Shown here piece by piece: positions 37,593-47,000 of a stretch of DNA of 64,000 bases. Source of the DNA: Dokdonella sp. (GTDB lineage Bacteria; Pseudomonadota; Gammaproteobacteria; Xanthomonadales; Rhodanobacteraceae); the NCBI GenBank assembly GCA_019634795.1, contig JAHCAR010000011.1, forward strand, positions 58,349 to 122,348, written 5' to 3'. The position numbers and the translations under genes are program-made. Under the pieces are notes generated by a model that saw only the letters and a list, made by a program, of their open reading frames with translations, did not search any database and had not been told where the DNA came from. The stretch's first letter is position 1; each line of letters opens with the position of its first letter.

Positions 37593-38414
37593 TCAAGTAG
37601 CCGGGTCCAATCGATGGGTGGCGTGCGCCACCGGCACGCAGCGGACCATCGCGAATCGACCCTCGTCGGCATCGTGGTCCCACTGTTCGACGACGAGCAC
37701 GCGGCAGCGTTCGGCGTCGTAGCGGACGAGGTGGACCGAGTTCGGCTGTCCGCCACGGGTTCGCCGCGATACGGCTGTGCCGGCCTGGACGATCCACATC
37801 GGTCGCTCGGGGTCGAGCACCGGTCCTGGCGCCGGGCGTACGTAGGGTAGATGGATATGACCTCCGAGCACGAGGTCGACGCCGCACGCGGCGAAGGCGG
37901 CCAAGGCCTCGCGATGGCCATGGGCGAGGTTTGCTACATCGGACTCGGTGATGGCCAGTAGCGGATGGTGCATGACGACGACGCGCACGACACCGGGCTC
38001 GGAAGCCTCGAGTCGCTCGCAGGCACGTCGGATCGTGCCTGCATCGAGCTCGCCGTCCTTGTGCCGCCGCGGTGTGGTCGAATCGACACCGACGACATGC
38101 AGTCCCGGTGCACGATACTCCGGTTCGAGATTGCCGAAGCTACCAAGGAAGCCCGCATACGGCTTGCGCCAGCGCGCAAAGAGATTGAACAATGGGATGT
38201 CGTGATTGCCGGCAACCACGAGCGCCGGTAGCCCGAGGCGGTCGACGAAGCGCCGCGCCGCGGCGAACTGGCTGCGCCGTGCGCGCTGGGTCACGTCGCC
38301 GCTGAACACGACCAGGCCGGGCTGTTGCGCGGCGACCAGGGAGACCAGGTCTTCGACGACACGGGATTCTTCGGTTCCGAAATGCGTGTCGGAGATGTGG
38401 ATGAAGCACTTCAT
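37593..38414 (-). CDS. Calcineurin-like metallophosphoesterase
   Basis: A 273-residue cytosolic phosphoesterase. All metal-binding motifs are present in order: ISDTHFG, FSGDVTQ, VAGNHDIPLF, VVVMHHP and LGGHIHLPY. The start is the ATG at 38414, which overlaps the stop of the lipid-kinase-like gene by 4 bases, so the two are translationally coupled. The frame is open far upstream, but that region is the neighbour in another frame. The substrate is unknown; related proteins hydrolyse cyclic nucleotides, nucleotides or phospholipids. Its 3' end is duplicated at 32955-33356. Confidence 0.87.
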   Translation of the reverse strand: MKCFIHISDTHFGTEESRVVEDLVSLVAAQQPGLVVFSGDVTQRARRSQFAAARRFVDRLGLPALVVAGNHDIPLFNLFARWRKPYAGFLGSFGNLEPEYRAPGLHVVGVDSTTPRRHKDGELDAGTIRRACERLEASEPGVVRVVVMHHPLLAITESDVANLAHGHREALAAFAACGVDLVLGGHIHLPYVRPAPGPVLDPERPMWIVQAGTAVSRRTRGGQPNSVHLVRYDAERCRVLVVEQWDHDADEGRFAMVRCVPVAHATHRLDPAT

Positions 38415-39361
38415 CCGGGATCGTCCTCGCTCGTGGCCGGATGCGGCGCCCGCAATCGCAGCGCTCGCTTCGCGATCGAGAATTCGAGCGGTGTGCGCAT
38501 CCGCGTGATCTCGCCATCGAGCGCCACCTTGACGCGCCGTTCTCGGCGACCTAGCGAAACCGACAGGGATCGAACGAGGCGGACCGAGACATCCTCGGCC
38601 TCGCCGAGACGGCCCAGCGCTCCGCGCAGGATCAGCCCGAACAGGCCGAGCTTGCCGATCGCGCGAAGGGTGACCGCGGCGAGCGCGTCGCGCCCGATCC
38701 GGCTGGCCCCCTCGATACCGAGGCGTGCGAACTGCAGTGGATTGTTTCCGACGACAAGAGTTGGCGTGCGCAGCTGGCGCTGGCCGTTGCCGTCGTCGAT
38801 GCCGATCGACCAGAGCCGATGATCGCGCATCAGCGTGTACAGGGCGGAAATGATTGCCACGGCGCGGTGTCGTCCGATGCGGCGTTTCCAGCCTTCGCGG
38901 TCCTCGAGTACTTCGGGATAGAGGCCGATGCTGGCATTGACGAGGAACGGACGGCCATTGACGAGACCGACCTGTGCCGGTCGTTCCGGTTCGCTTACGA
39001 GGATGTCGAGCGCCTTTTCGAGATCGGACGCTATGCCATGGACCCTGCCGAAATAATTGAACGTGCCCCTCGGCAGCAGACCGAGCGGCACATCCGCCTC
39101 CAGCGCCTCGCGTGCCACGGCATTGATCGTGCCATCGCCACCACAGGCGACGAGGACGGCGCCCTGCTGCTTCGCGTCCTCGGCCGCGACCTTGCACGTG
39201 GAGCCGACGTCGCCATCGCGGTCGAGTTCGTGGATGCGCACACGATGCCCGCGCTCGCCGAGCGCACCGCGGATGCGGGAGGGCAGGTCGCGATCCTCGT
39301 CGCGGCCAGACGCTCCGTTGACGACGATGACGAAATCGACCGCCTGTTGCGTTTCACCCAT
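38411..39361 (-). CDS. Diacylglycerol kinase-like lipid kinase (YegS/DAGK family)
   Basis: A 316-residue protein with the DAGK catalytic domain. It shows FVIVVNGASGRDEDRDL at the N-terminus, the nucleotide-binding ACGGDGTINAVAREAL, and the glycine-rich GLLPRGTFNYFGR. Members phosphorylate diacylglycerol, phosphatidylglycerol or sphingoid lipids with ATP at the membrane. The gene overlaps the phosphoesterase start (ATGA, 38411-38414). This suggests the two enzymes act on related phosphorylated lipids, which is an inference. Confidence 0.87.
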   Translation of the reverse strand: MGETQQAVDFVIVVNGASGRDEDRDLPSRIRGALGERGHRVRIHELDRDGDVGSTCKVAAEDAKQQGAVLVACGGDGTINAVAREALEADVPLGLLPRGTFNYFGRVHGIASDLEKALDILVSEPERPAQVGLVNGRPFLVNASIGLYPEVLEDREGWKRRIGRHRAVAIISALYTLMRDHRLWSIGIDDGNGQRQLRTPTLVVGNNPLQFARLGIEGASRIGRDALAAVTLRAIGKLGLFGLILRGALGRLGEAEDVSVRLVRSLSVSLGRRERRVKVALDGEITRMRTPLEFSIAKRALRLRAPHPATSEDDPG

Positions 39362-39563
39362 GATCTGCCTTGCGTTTTCGATGGGCCCATTTCATCGCAT
39401 CGCGATGAACGTCATCGAAACGTGGCCGTGCGCAGACGGCGCACATTAAGTCAGGCTTGGACCACGAGGGTGCCGGCAATGGAATCGTGAGGCGTGAAGA
39501 GAGTTGAATGCGGAACGGGCGGGAGGCGCAGGGTGGACCCGATGTGGTCCACCTGCGCTGTCC

Positions 39564-39953
39564 TCAAGGTTTGCTGCCAAGCTCAACAATCGGCTCGAAA
39601 CCACCGAAGATCAGGCGCTTGCCGTCGAAAGGCATCGGGTTCCGGGCCGGATCCATGCGCGGGTCGGCTCTTTCCGGATGTTCCATCCACTCCTTCATCC
39701 TGGCAAAGGCCGCGTCGCGTGTCTGCTTGTCCGGCCACTCGATCCAGGAGAAAACGACTGTCTCGTCGTCCCCGGCCTGCACGGCCTTGCGGAAATCCGT
39801 GACGTTTCCGTCCGGCACGTTGTCGCCCCAGCATTCCAGAATGCGCGTTGCGCCGAGCTCCATGAACACGCTGTCACCCAGATTGGCATGGTCGATGAAC
39901 TTCTGCTTGTTGGCGGTGGGTACCGCGATCACGAATCCGTCGATGTAGCTCAT
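39564..39953 (-). CDS. DUF1428 family protein (YbaA-like)
   Basis: 129 residues. The pattern MSYIDGFVIAVPTANKQKF, ECWGDNVPDG, VVFSWIEWPDKQTRD and FDGKRLIFGGFEPIV is the DUF1428 signature, an alpha-beta dimeric barrel fold. The biochemical function is unknown. It is the last gene of the TetR-GST-VOC-DUF1428 operon, with a 12-base gap to the preceding gene. The 202-base gap beyond it holds nothing recognised. Confidence 0.88.
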   Translation of the reverse strand: MSYIDGFVIAVPTANKQKFIDHANLGDSVFMELGATRILECWGDNVPDGNVTDFRKAVQAGDDETVVFSWIEWPDKQTRDAAFARMKEWMEHPERADPRMDPARNPMPFDGKRLIFGGFEPIVELGSKP

Positions 39954-39965
39954 CTCAGGTCTCCC

Positions 39966-40448
39966 TCAATTTGTCTTGACGGCAGCCTCGAGCGCGGCGA
40001 TGTCGATCTTGCGCATCGTCATCATTGCGTCGAAAGCGCGCTTTGCCTTTGCTCCGTCGGAGCTCGTCGTCAGGTCGAGCAGCAGCTGGGGCGTGATCTG
40101 CCACGAGTAACCCCAGCGGTCCTTGCACCAGCCGCAGGCGCTCTCCTTTCCTCCATTCCCGACAATGGCATTCCAGTAGCGATCGGTTTCCTGCTGGTCC
40201 TGGGTGACGACCATGAAGCTGACCGCTTCGTTCGGGATGAAATTGGGTCCGCCATTGAGGCCAACGAATCGACGTCCGAGCAGGGTGAACTCGACGGTCA
40301 GTTCGCTGCCTTCCTTTCCTCCGGGAAAATCGCCCGGCGCGGTGTTGACACGAATGACCCGGCTGTCGGGAAAGGTGGCCGCATAGAATTCGGCCGCCTT
40401 GCTCGCTTGGCCGTGGTCGAACCAGAGGCAGGTGACGAGATCGGTCAT
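39966..40448 (-). CDS. VOC family protein (PhnB-like)
   Basis: 160 residues of the PhnB-like glyoxalase/dioxygenase fold. It shows [69 protein letters not shown] and a C-terminal [15 protein letters not shown]. These proteins are common in stress or detoxification operons. The metal-dependent activity is not established. It lies 5 bases after the GST gene. Confidence 0.88.
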   Translation of the reverse strand: MTDLVTCLWFDHGQASKAAEFYAATFPDSRVIRVNTAPGDFPGGKEGSELTVEFTLLGRRFVGLNGGPNFIPNEAVSFMVVTQDQQETDRYWNAIVGNGGKESACGWCKDRWGYSWQITPQLLLDLTTSSDGAKAKRAFDAMMTMRKIDIAALEAAVKTN

Positions 40449-40453
40449 TTCGG

Positions 40454-41149
40454 CTACTCCTTGGCTATGGAATTGGCGGGTTGGTTCCGCCCTGTCGAGG
40501 CGGCGTTGAAAAAGGCACGTTGGGCGTCATACGCCCGCCTGAAGGCAGGTCTTGCTTCGCCGCGAGCGACAAAGCCCTTCAGGTTCGGAAACTCGTCCAG
40601 CAAGCTCGTATCGGCCAATCGGCGCAGAACATCGACCGTCATCAGATCGCCGGCGCTGAATGCCCCGTCGAGCCAGTCTGCTTCGCCGAGGCGGTGCGAC
40701 AAGTCCTTCAGTCGAACGCGAATCCGGTCGTCAACCGCACTCAGGCGCTGTTCGAACCACGTTTCCCCGTGTTCGCAATATTCGACCACTTCACGTTCTA
40801 CGATCGGAGGCTCGATCGTGCTGAGTGCCGCGAATACCCAGCTTGTTGCACGCGCCCGTGCATTCGCAGCCTCCGGCAACAAACCACGGAAGCGGTTCGC
40901 GATATGCAGGACGATCGCCCCCGATTCGAACAGGACGAGGTCGCCCTCCTCGTAGGTCGGGATCTGGCCGAAGGGATGGCGCGCCCTGTGTGCGGCTTCC
41001 TTCATCGACTCGAAGGAGACCGGGCGGACATCGTAGGCTTGGCCGACTTCCTCGAGTGCCCAGCGAACGCGCATATCCCGCGCCATGCCCCTGCCCTGGT
41101 CAGGCGAGTGTTCGAATACGCTGATGATGGGTCTGGAGTTCGCGTTCAT
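40454..41149 (-). CDS. Glutathione S-transferase family protein
   Basis: 231 residues. The N-terminal thioredoxin-like domain is seen in [20 protein letters not shown], the cis-proline and Glu-Ser motif in [20 protein letters not shown], and an all-helical C-terminal domain in [20 protein letters not shown]. It probably conjugates or reduces electrophiles with glutathione in the cytosol. Its start overlaps the TetR gene stop by 4 bases, so the two are coupled. Confidence 0.87.
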   Translation of the reverse strand: MNANSRPIISVFEHSPDQGRGMARDMRVRWALEEVGQAYDVRPVSFESMKEAAHRARHPFGQIPTYEEGDLVLFESGAIVLHIANRFRGLLPEAANARARATSWVFAALSTIEPPIVEREVVEYCEHGETWFEQRLSAVDDRIRVRLKDLSHRLGEADWLDGAFSAGDLMTVDVLRRLADTSLLDEFPNLKGFVARGEARPAFRRAYDAQRAFFNAASTGRNQPANSIAKE

Positions 41150-41790
41150 CGTCCTGCCTTTCGCTTGGAGGGCGCGGTCTGGAACAGCAGCTCGACGTAG
41201 CGACGCAGGTGGTCGACGCTTTCCCGAGCTACTTCCCGATCACCCGTGGCCTTGGCCAGGATGAACGCACCCTGCAGGACCGCCTGGGTGTGGCGCGCCA
41301 GGCTCGCCGGCGTCCAGTCCGCTCGAATGCCCCGCGATGCCACGGCCGCTGCGATGTCGGATTCGAGGGTGACGGCATGTCCGAGGATGCTGGCCGCACA
41401 GGCGTCGCGAATATCGGGATGGGTGCTGTACACCTCTTGCGCCATGGTGCCGACGAGACAGGTGAACTCGGCAAGTTCACCGTCGATGATCGCGCCGCGA
41501 AAGTCGATATAGCCGAGCACACGGTCGAGCGGATCCTTGTGCGCGTGGTAGGGCGCGGCACGAAAGAATTCGGAGGTCGTCTCCGCCCAGTACTCCGCCG
41601 CCGCGACGCCCATGGCCTCCTTGCTCTTGAAGTTGTGAAAGAAGGCGCCCGAGGTCACGCCCGCAGCCTCGCAGAGGTCGCTGACCGTGGTTGCGGTAAA
41701 TCCCTTGCTGCGGATGACATCGCGGGCCGCCTCGAGAAGGCGGGTTCGGGCGTCACCGCGTTCGGGTTCCTGTTTGGTCGGTCTCGGCAT
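41146..41790 (-). CDS. TetR/AcrR family repressor
   Basis: A 214-residue regulator. The N-terminal HTH (RLLEAARDVIRSKGFTATTV, LCEAAGVTSGAFFHNFKSKE) is typical of the family. The start is set at 41790: an ATG 36 bases further upstream would place the palindrome 41796-41821 inside the coding sequence. It is the first gene of the GST-VOC-DUF1428 operon and presumably represses it and itself through that palindrome, released by an unknown electrophilic or lipophilic ligand. Confidence 0.9.
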   Translation of the reverse strand: MPRPTKQEPERGDARTRLLEAARDVIRSKGFTATTVSDLCEAAGVTSGAFFHNFKSKEAMGVAAAEYWAETTSEFFRAAPYHAHKDPLDRVLGYIDFRGAIIDGELAEFTCLVGTMAQEVYSTHPDIRDACAASILGHAVTLESDIAAAVASRGIRADWTPASLARHTQAVLQGAFILAKATGDREVARESVDHLRRYVELLFQTAPSKRKAGR

Positions 41791-41795
41791 GGATC

Positions 41796-41821
41796 GAACA
41801 TACCAAGTGCTCGGTATGTTC
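41796..41821. promoter_or_regulatory. Perfect inverted repeat, likely TetR operator
   Basis: GAACATACC (41796-41804) and GGTATGTTC (41813-41821) are perfect 9-base arms with an 8-base spacer. The site ends 5 bases before the TetR start codon on the minus strand, an ideal place for autorepression. The arrangement also decides the start of the gene. Confidence 0.82.
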
Positions 41822-41963
41822 GTCAATTCCGGATCAATGCCGCCTCGTCGGTGCGGTCAGGGCGCGATGCAGCGGAGTCGTGCCGGTACGCGCCTGAGAG
41901 GACCACGCCGGGATTGACGGCTGAATATCGACAGCGATGAATTTGCAGAGCATTCGGAGCCGG

Positions 41964-42086
41964 GTAATGGATGTCCCGAATTGCCCGGATGTCCCGAATT
42001 GTCCGCGACTCGACTGTTTCCGTGCCGGCGCCAGCTTGGGGCATCCGGCGCTTTCAGTCGAAATCATGGGTGTCACCGATTGCGCC
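41964..42086. repeat. REP-like repeat cluster
   Basis: Three copies of the dispersed element occur: AATGGATGTCCCGAATTG (41966-41983), CCGGATGTCCCGAATTG (41984-42000) and AATCATGGGTGTCACCGATTG (42062-42082). They belong to the family with core TGGGTGTCCCGGAT that becomes frequent from here to 63.3 kb. The gap 41827-42138 contains no recognised gene. Confidence 0.6.
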
Positions 42087-42138
42087 GATTGCGATTTCCG
42101 ACCAGGGGGAGGGCAACCAAGCAACTGCGCGGCACGTA

Positions 42139-42708
42139 TCAGTGGTAGGAAGAGGGTGTAAGCTCCAATTCGCAGACTATCAGCAGCAAGCCATACAGGC
42201 CTGTAATCGAAATCTGCAAAGGCCGCCGGGAGACGAAAAACAGCCAAAGGGGAAGAATGGCGAGAGCGACCAGCATCGTGCCCTGCGCGCTCAGCAAATT
42301 CTCCGACCACCAGACTGCGTCGGCAACACAGGCGAGTGCGTTGTAGAGTGCGAGCGCGAGCAAAGAGAGCCGGCCATCGCGTTCGAACCCGATGCGTAGC
42401 GCAAGATCCTGCTTGCGCGGTTCGTAGGGCAGGACCAGCGCTGCAGCAACGAAGAGCAACAACGGCATCGAAAGCAGGAGCAGGAAATTTCCCAGAGTCC
42501 AGACGCTCATGGTCGTGGATAGCTCGATGATGCTCCACCAAAACTGGATTTGCGCGACGAAGACGAACGCCGCCCATGCCACAGGCAGAAAGTCGAATTC
42601 AAAATCCCTGCGGTTGCGAAGAATCATCACAGCGGAACTGAGCAGGCGCGTGACGCCGATGCCGAGAACCATCGAAATTGCGACGGCTATCCACCTGAAT
42701 GAATCCAT
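42139..42708 (-). CDS. Hypothetical membrane protein
   Basis: 189 residues with about six hydrophobic segments (WIAVAISMVLGIGVTRLLSS, FLPVAWAAFVFVAQIQFWW, LLLLSMPLLLFVAAALVL, GTMLVALAILPLWLFFV). The family is not recognised. A KQDLALRIGFERDGR loop is the longest soluble part. It is bordered by REP-like repeats on both sides. Confidence 0.62.
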   Translation of the reverse strand: MDSFRWIAVAISMVLGIGVTRLLSSAVMILRNRRDFEFDFLPVAWAAFVFVAQIQFWWSIIELSTTMSVWTLGNFLLLLSMPLLLFVAAALVLPYEPRKQDLALRIGFERDGRLSLLALALYNALACVADAVWWSENLLSAQGTMLVALAILPLWLFFVSRRPLQISITGLYGLLLIVCELELTPSSYH

Positions 42709-43173
42709 GTTGCAGCCTTCTCCTGGCGCCGCTCAGAGGCGGTACCGAATCAAATTCTCGCGCTGGCGCTCCATGCGCATGGGGCAATGGAGTGTGGCAA
42801 CTATACCTTCGTCAGGCGTCCCGGGAACGATTTGTGGGTGCCCCGGATCGACGCCCCGCATCGACGCCCGATCGAGGTGACCTGGACCACTGATCAGACT
42901 CACCCGTTTTCGCGGCGATGCGCGAACGTCACGAAACCGACTGCCGTGATGACCAGAAACCACGAGACTGCCAGGCAATGGAAATCAGGATCGGGATTGG
43001 CTGCCTTGGTGTTCGGAGCGTGCTTCAGGTAGCTCAGCATGGTGGCGGGGTCGATCCGCACGACGGAATGTGGAAGCGCGACATCCAGGATCGCGCGCGA
43101 ACTGGTGTCATGATCACACTTTGACTCTGCGTGGGTCTGCATCATCCATGGTTCACAACCGGGGTTGTTCTCA
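42709..43173. repeat. Gap with two REP-like elements
   Basis: The flanking genes are divergent. Two copies of the dispersed repeat are seen: TTTGTGGGTGCCCCGGATCG at 42831-42850, and its reverse-type form GCGCGACATCCAGGATCGCG at 43077-43096. A minus-strand frame ending at 42900 has one hydrophobic helix (FHCLAVSWFLVITAVGFVTF) and may be a gene remnant. I do not call it as a gene. Confidence 0.5.
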
Positions 43174-45105
43174 ATGTCGCAGCAATGCCGACGCGATCTT
43201 GCATCGCGGGTCCTTATTCTTGTCTTGTGTCTTGTTTCAACCTCCATTCGTGCCGCTGATGTTCCCGATGCGGCCCTCCGCGGATCCACTGTTGTCGTGG
43301 TGCGCGTCGAGGGACTGGCGCTGGGTTCCGAGGTTCAACTGGGTCGGGCCGGCGAGCTGCTCACCGCGAACCTGAATGATGAATACCGCTTTGCCGCTCC
43401 AGCGTTGCCGGGGTCGGCGCTGGGTATCGAGGTGGTTGCACAGCCACCGGGTCAGACCTGCGCGATTTCGAATCTCGCACCTGGCACGGTGCCGGCCGAT
43501 TCGTCGCCGGTGTTCGTCCGTTGTCTCAGCATTCCCGGCGCCTCGGTTGTCGTTCCGGAAACGTTACCCGGAGGTCCGCTGCGCGTACTGCGCGGCGAGT
43601 CCGCCGTGCGCGGCATCGCCTATCCTGGGCTGCCGTATGAATCGAGGCTGGGCGTCGTCGGTGGCACCTTTCCGTATGAGTTTCGGATTATCTCGGTGAC
43701 CATGGGCGGCACGCCGATGCCGCCCTCCAGCGTGTCGATCGATTTCCGCCACGGCACCTTGCGTTTCACCCCTGCGACCGAGACGTCGGTCGCGATCGAG
43801 GTCGAGATCCGAGACAGCGCGACGCCCCAGCGCTTGCTGACCCACAGTATCGCCATCGACGTTGCAACTGCCCCATTCGTATTCGTCGCAGAGGATGGAA
43901 TCGACAGCGCGGGCCGGGGCAGTCTCGAACAGCCGTATCGCACCCTGGGCTATGCCTTGCCCCGGACCAGCCCCACTCAGGCGATCATGTTGCGCCGGGG
44001 AAGCTACCTGACCGGCGGCATCATGATCGGCGATACGCATGCGAAGACGATCCTGGCCTACCCGGACGAAGTGCCGGAGATCGATCTGGACTACGCCGGC
44101 TCGATCACGGTCCGCATCGACCAGTTGCCCGGGGCGCGCCTCGAAGGTCTCGATATCCGTCACGTCCAGCAATACGGCATCTTCAGCGATCCGAGCACTC
44201 CGGGTCTGGTCCTGCGCCACCTGCGCTTCGTCGAGGGCCGTGAAGGATCGACACCGAGCGAGAATCCGGCCTTTGTGCATGGTCGAGGCGATACGGGAAG
44301 CAACTCGCGCCACGCCCTGATCGTGCAAGATTCCGATTTTGGTCCGTTCCAGATGCTGAGCTCGGGTGCCTTTGCGTTCACCTTGTTCGATGCCGGCGAT
44401 TCGCTGATCGAGAACAACCAGATCCGTCTCGGCGCGACCTCGGGTGGCATCCACGACAAGGACAACTCGCAGGGGAATACCTATCGCGAAAACTACATCG
44501 CCTTCTCGGCGGCGAACGCGACCGCGGCTGGCATTGCCGTATCAGCGCAATACAACTCCATCGATGTCCATATCCATCACAATCTTCTCGTCAATGCAGG
44601 CGTGCGTCTCGGAGTGCAGTGCTTCCAGGAAGTCTGCTACATGCGCAACCATGACGTCCACCACAACACGCTCGTCGGTGCCGGCCTGACCTTCAGCTGG
44701 GGGGTGTTCAACCCGACCAGCTTCGGAAGCCGCTTCAGCCACAACATCGTCAGCAGCGGAAGCGGGGCTCCCTACGCGTGGCATTCCTGCCTCGGCAGCG
44801 TGCCGACCGCATTCGACACGCAACTCGACATTGGTGAAAACCTGATCGAGACGACGAGTTCGCTCGCCATGCGCGATACCGAATGCGGTGGAGGCCCGAT
44901 GAACATGAGCTGGCCGACTTGGCGCGACACGCACGGAATGGATACGACAGAGTCCGGCAGTATCGTCACTGCAACAACCGCACTGACCGGATCCGGACCG
45001 ACCCTCGGATTGCCGGCCACCGACCCGCGTCGTCCGGCGTTGGGGCACCTCTATCAGCCGGCTCCGACGCTGGTTGACATGATTTTTGCCGACGGCTTCG
45101 AGTAG
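43174..45105 (+). CDS. Secreted parallel beta-helix protein with C-terminal IFADGFE tag
   Basis: About 643 residues. The ATG at 43174 begins an N-terminus with an export helix (RVLILVLCLVSTSIRAADV). The first 230 residues look like Ig/cadherin-type domains. From about residue 240 the sequence VAEDGIDSAGRGSLEQPYRT, then IMLRRGSYLTGGIMI, is the start of a right-handed beta-helix of the pectate-lyase type. It includes rungs such as DSLIENNQIRLGATSGGIHD and DVHIHHNLLVNAGVRLG. The protein ends in VDMIFADGFE, the tag also seen on other secreted proteins here. Catalytic residues are not evident; polysaccharide binding or cleavage is an inference. Confidence 0.82.
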   Translation: MSQQCRRDLASRVLILVLCLVSTSIRAADVPDAALRGSTVVVVRVEGLALGSEVQLGRAGELLTANLNDEYRFAAPALPGSALGIEVVAQPPGQTCAISNLAPGTVPADSSPVFVRCLSIPGASVVVPETLPGGPLRVLRGESAVRGIAYPGLPYESRLGVVGGTFPYEFRIISVTMGGTPMPPSSVSIDFRHGTLRFTPATETSVAIEVEIRDSATPQRLLTHSIAIDVATAPFVFVAEDGIDSAGRGSLEQPYRTLGYALPRTSPTQAIMLRRGSYLTGGIMIGDTHAKTILAYPDEVPEIDLDYAGSITVRIDQLPGARLEGLDIRHVQQYGIFSDPSTPGLVLRHLRFVEGREGSTPSENPAFVHGRGDTGSNSRHALIVQDSDFGPFQMLSSGAFAFTLFDAGDSLIENNQIRLGATSGGIHDKDNSQGNTYRENYIAFSAANATAAGIAVSAQYNSIDVHIHHNLLVNAGVRLGVQCFQEVCYMRNHDVHHNTLVGAGLTFSWGVFNPTSFGSRFSHNIVSSGSGAPYAWHSCLGSVPTAFDTQLDIGENLIETTSSLAMRDTECGGGPMNMSWPTWRDTHGMDTTESGSIVTATTALTGSGPTLGLPATDPRRPALGHLYQPAPTLVDMIFADGFE

Positions 45106-45289
45106 GGAGCAGCCGCGCAGAGCTTGCATGACGAGGCAGATTTCGCAATCCGCTCGGGCGTGATTCCGCCAGATTTCTTTGCAACGAGTGGACGATTTCC
45201 CGCGGACACGGCGCAGTCCCGGCGCCACGCGAACCTCGCCTTTTTGCCGCGCGCCTGTTAATCCGCCTACAGTTCAAATCAGGTGAATC

Positions 45290-46396
45290 TCAAGCCGGCT
45301 GCACGACCTTGCGTCGCCGTGTGACGGACTGGGCCAGAAGTCGACCGAGTTCGATGCACGGCTTCTCGATGTATACGAACACGGCTGTTGCGACGAGGAT
45401 CGTGAGGGCTGTGTTGATCCCGATATAGACGGCCAGGTGCTGGGTTCGCCACCAGGAATCCATGGGCAGGCGGGAGAGCAGCCAAAGCAGGGGATAGAAG
45501 ACGACCGGATGGAACAGGTAGATCGAGTAGCTGATCTGGCCGAGCCATGTCATGACCGGATTGCGTATGCGAAGGATCGTCGCGCCAATCAGGACGAGGG
45601 CGACGCCGATCGAATACGGGACTGAATAGCGCCAGGGAAGATCGGCGAGAAATGTCGAGACGAGAGGATATCCGATCAAATAAAAGAGCAGGATTGCGTA
45701 GAAGCCTGCGCGGGCAACGGAAGTTTTCAGTTCCCGGTCATACCAGGCTCGAAACAGGGTGCCCATCGACATGATGGACAGGTGCACGAGCCACAAGGTG
45801 CTCGTGTACGGGAACAGGTCGTGGCCCTGGCTGTGTGCAATCAGCCATGTCAGAACGACCAGCGCGAGGCCGCCGGAAAGCGCGGTGATAGACAAGAAGT
45901 TTCGAATCTGGCCGGCCAACAGGAAGGCGAGGCAGATCGCATAAAACGTCAACTCGACGAGCAGCGTCCAGTACAAGCCGATGGCGGGCGGCACGCCAAC
46001 GAGGTCCTGCATCAAGCTCAGGTTGACCAGGAAGTCCGTTGCGGTGAATTGCCTTCCCCAAAGCCAGTAGCAAGCGAACGCCCCGGCGGGTACCGAAAGC
46101 CAGTACGCCGGGTAGATCCGGAACAGCCGCCTTATCGCGAAATCCCATCCTGCGCCGGGCAAACCCGGCCGGGTACTGAATGGAATCACGAAGCCGCTGA
46201 TGACGAAGAAGGCGACGACGCCGATGCGGCCGAAGTCCCAGTAGTGCGAGACGTCGTAGAGCCACCCCGTGGACGTGGTCTGCGGGCTGAGCGTGTTGAA
46301 CGCTTCGCTGACATGAGTGCAGAGAACGAGCAGGGCAGCGATCGCCCGCAACGCATCGATGTGTTGCAGGCGATCCGAGTGAGGTGCCGAATTCAT
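45290..46396 (-). CDS. Acyltransferase 3 family membrane protein
   Basis: A 368-residue integral membrane protein with about ten helices. The N-terminal HIDALRAIAALLVLCTHVSE gives the conserved R and H of acyltransferase-3 enzymes. RIGVVAFFVISGFVIPFSTR and RRLFRIYPAYWLSVP follow, all typical. It transfers acyl groups (often acetyl) onto surface sugars such as O-antigen or exopolysaccharide. There is no polysaccharide cluster around it. The 184-base gap before it (45106-45289) holds nothing recognised. Confidence 0.88.
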   Translation of the reverse strand: MNSAPHSDRLQHIDALRAIAALLVLCTHVSEAFNTLSPQTTSTGWLYDVSHYWDFGRIGVVAFFVISGFVIPFSTRPGLPGAGWDFAIRRLFRIYPAYWLSVPAGAFACYWLWGRQFTATDFLVNLSLMQDLVGVPPAIGLYWTLLVELTFYAICLAFLLAGQIRNFLSITALSGGLALVVLTWLIAHSQGHDLFPYTSTLWLVHLSIMSMGTLFRAWYDRELKTSVARAGFYAILLFYLIGYPLVSTFLADLPWRYSVPYSIGVALVLIGATILRIRNPVMTWLGQISYSIYLFHPVVFYPLLWLLSRLPMDSWWRTQHLAVYIGINTALTILVATAVFVYIEKPCIELGRLLAQSVTRRRKVVQPA

Positions 46397-47000
46397 GCAG
46401 CGTTGGATTGGAGAGTTCGGATGCGCCCAGCGAACATTGGAGCCCTCCGCCCCCGTTCAATCATATTCAGCCCGGCAATGAGCGGGTTGGTCGCTTCCAT
46501 GCCATCGGTATGCAGGAGCCGCGCGTCATCCGCATGAAACGACGCATTTTCGATACCGGCAGACCCCGCTTCATGGGCAAGTCTTATCACATTGGTCTGC
46601 CGTGGTTCCCCGATAGCGGAAGGTATAAACCACCGCTGCCTCAAATGCAATTCGTACACGGACCATGTTTGCCCGGCTCGATGAGGCGCGCTGCCATGAC
46701 GAGGATTTCCGTGTTGCCGATGGCCTTGCCGGCGCGTTCTTCAGGGTTCAGGTGCCCGGATTGCTTTGTGCGGTAAAGCAGGACATCGGACAGGACAGCC
46801 GTTCAATGGCGCTCGCCGAAGCGAGGCAAGGCACGGACCTGGGCCGATTCGCCCAGCTATTGGCCAGCGCGCCGGCCGTGCCGGCGCCAGATCCTGGCGT
46901 CCGGCGTTTGCGGTTCGGATTGGAGGTGTTCCGGTTCGGCTCCTGCGTCGTACCCGTGCCCTGGGCAATCCCTCGCGCCAGGGCCACTGAGGCCCCCGAA
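46397..47000. other. Gap without a clear gene
   Basis: 604 bases between two minus-strand genes. A minus frame ending at 46393 reads YELHLRQRWFIPSAIGE, and a plus frame from 46665 runs on as antisense to the GH74 gene. Neither has family features or a convincing ribosome binding site. It may be decayed coding DNA. Confidence 0.4.

Noticed and set aside
37593-39197. 534-codon version of the phosphoesterase
   Set aside because: The first 261 codons are the lipid-kinase gene in another frame; the real start is 38414.
42900-43289. 129-codon minus-strand frame with one membrane helix
   Set aside because: The first half is REP-derived and the rest too short to judge; it may be a gene remnant.
46393-46659. 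88-codon minus-strand frame upstream of the acyltransferase gene
   Set aside because: It has a plausible composition but no recognised motif and no good ribosome binding site; left as possible decayed coding DNA.
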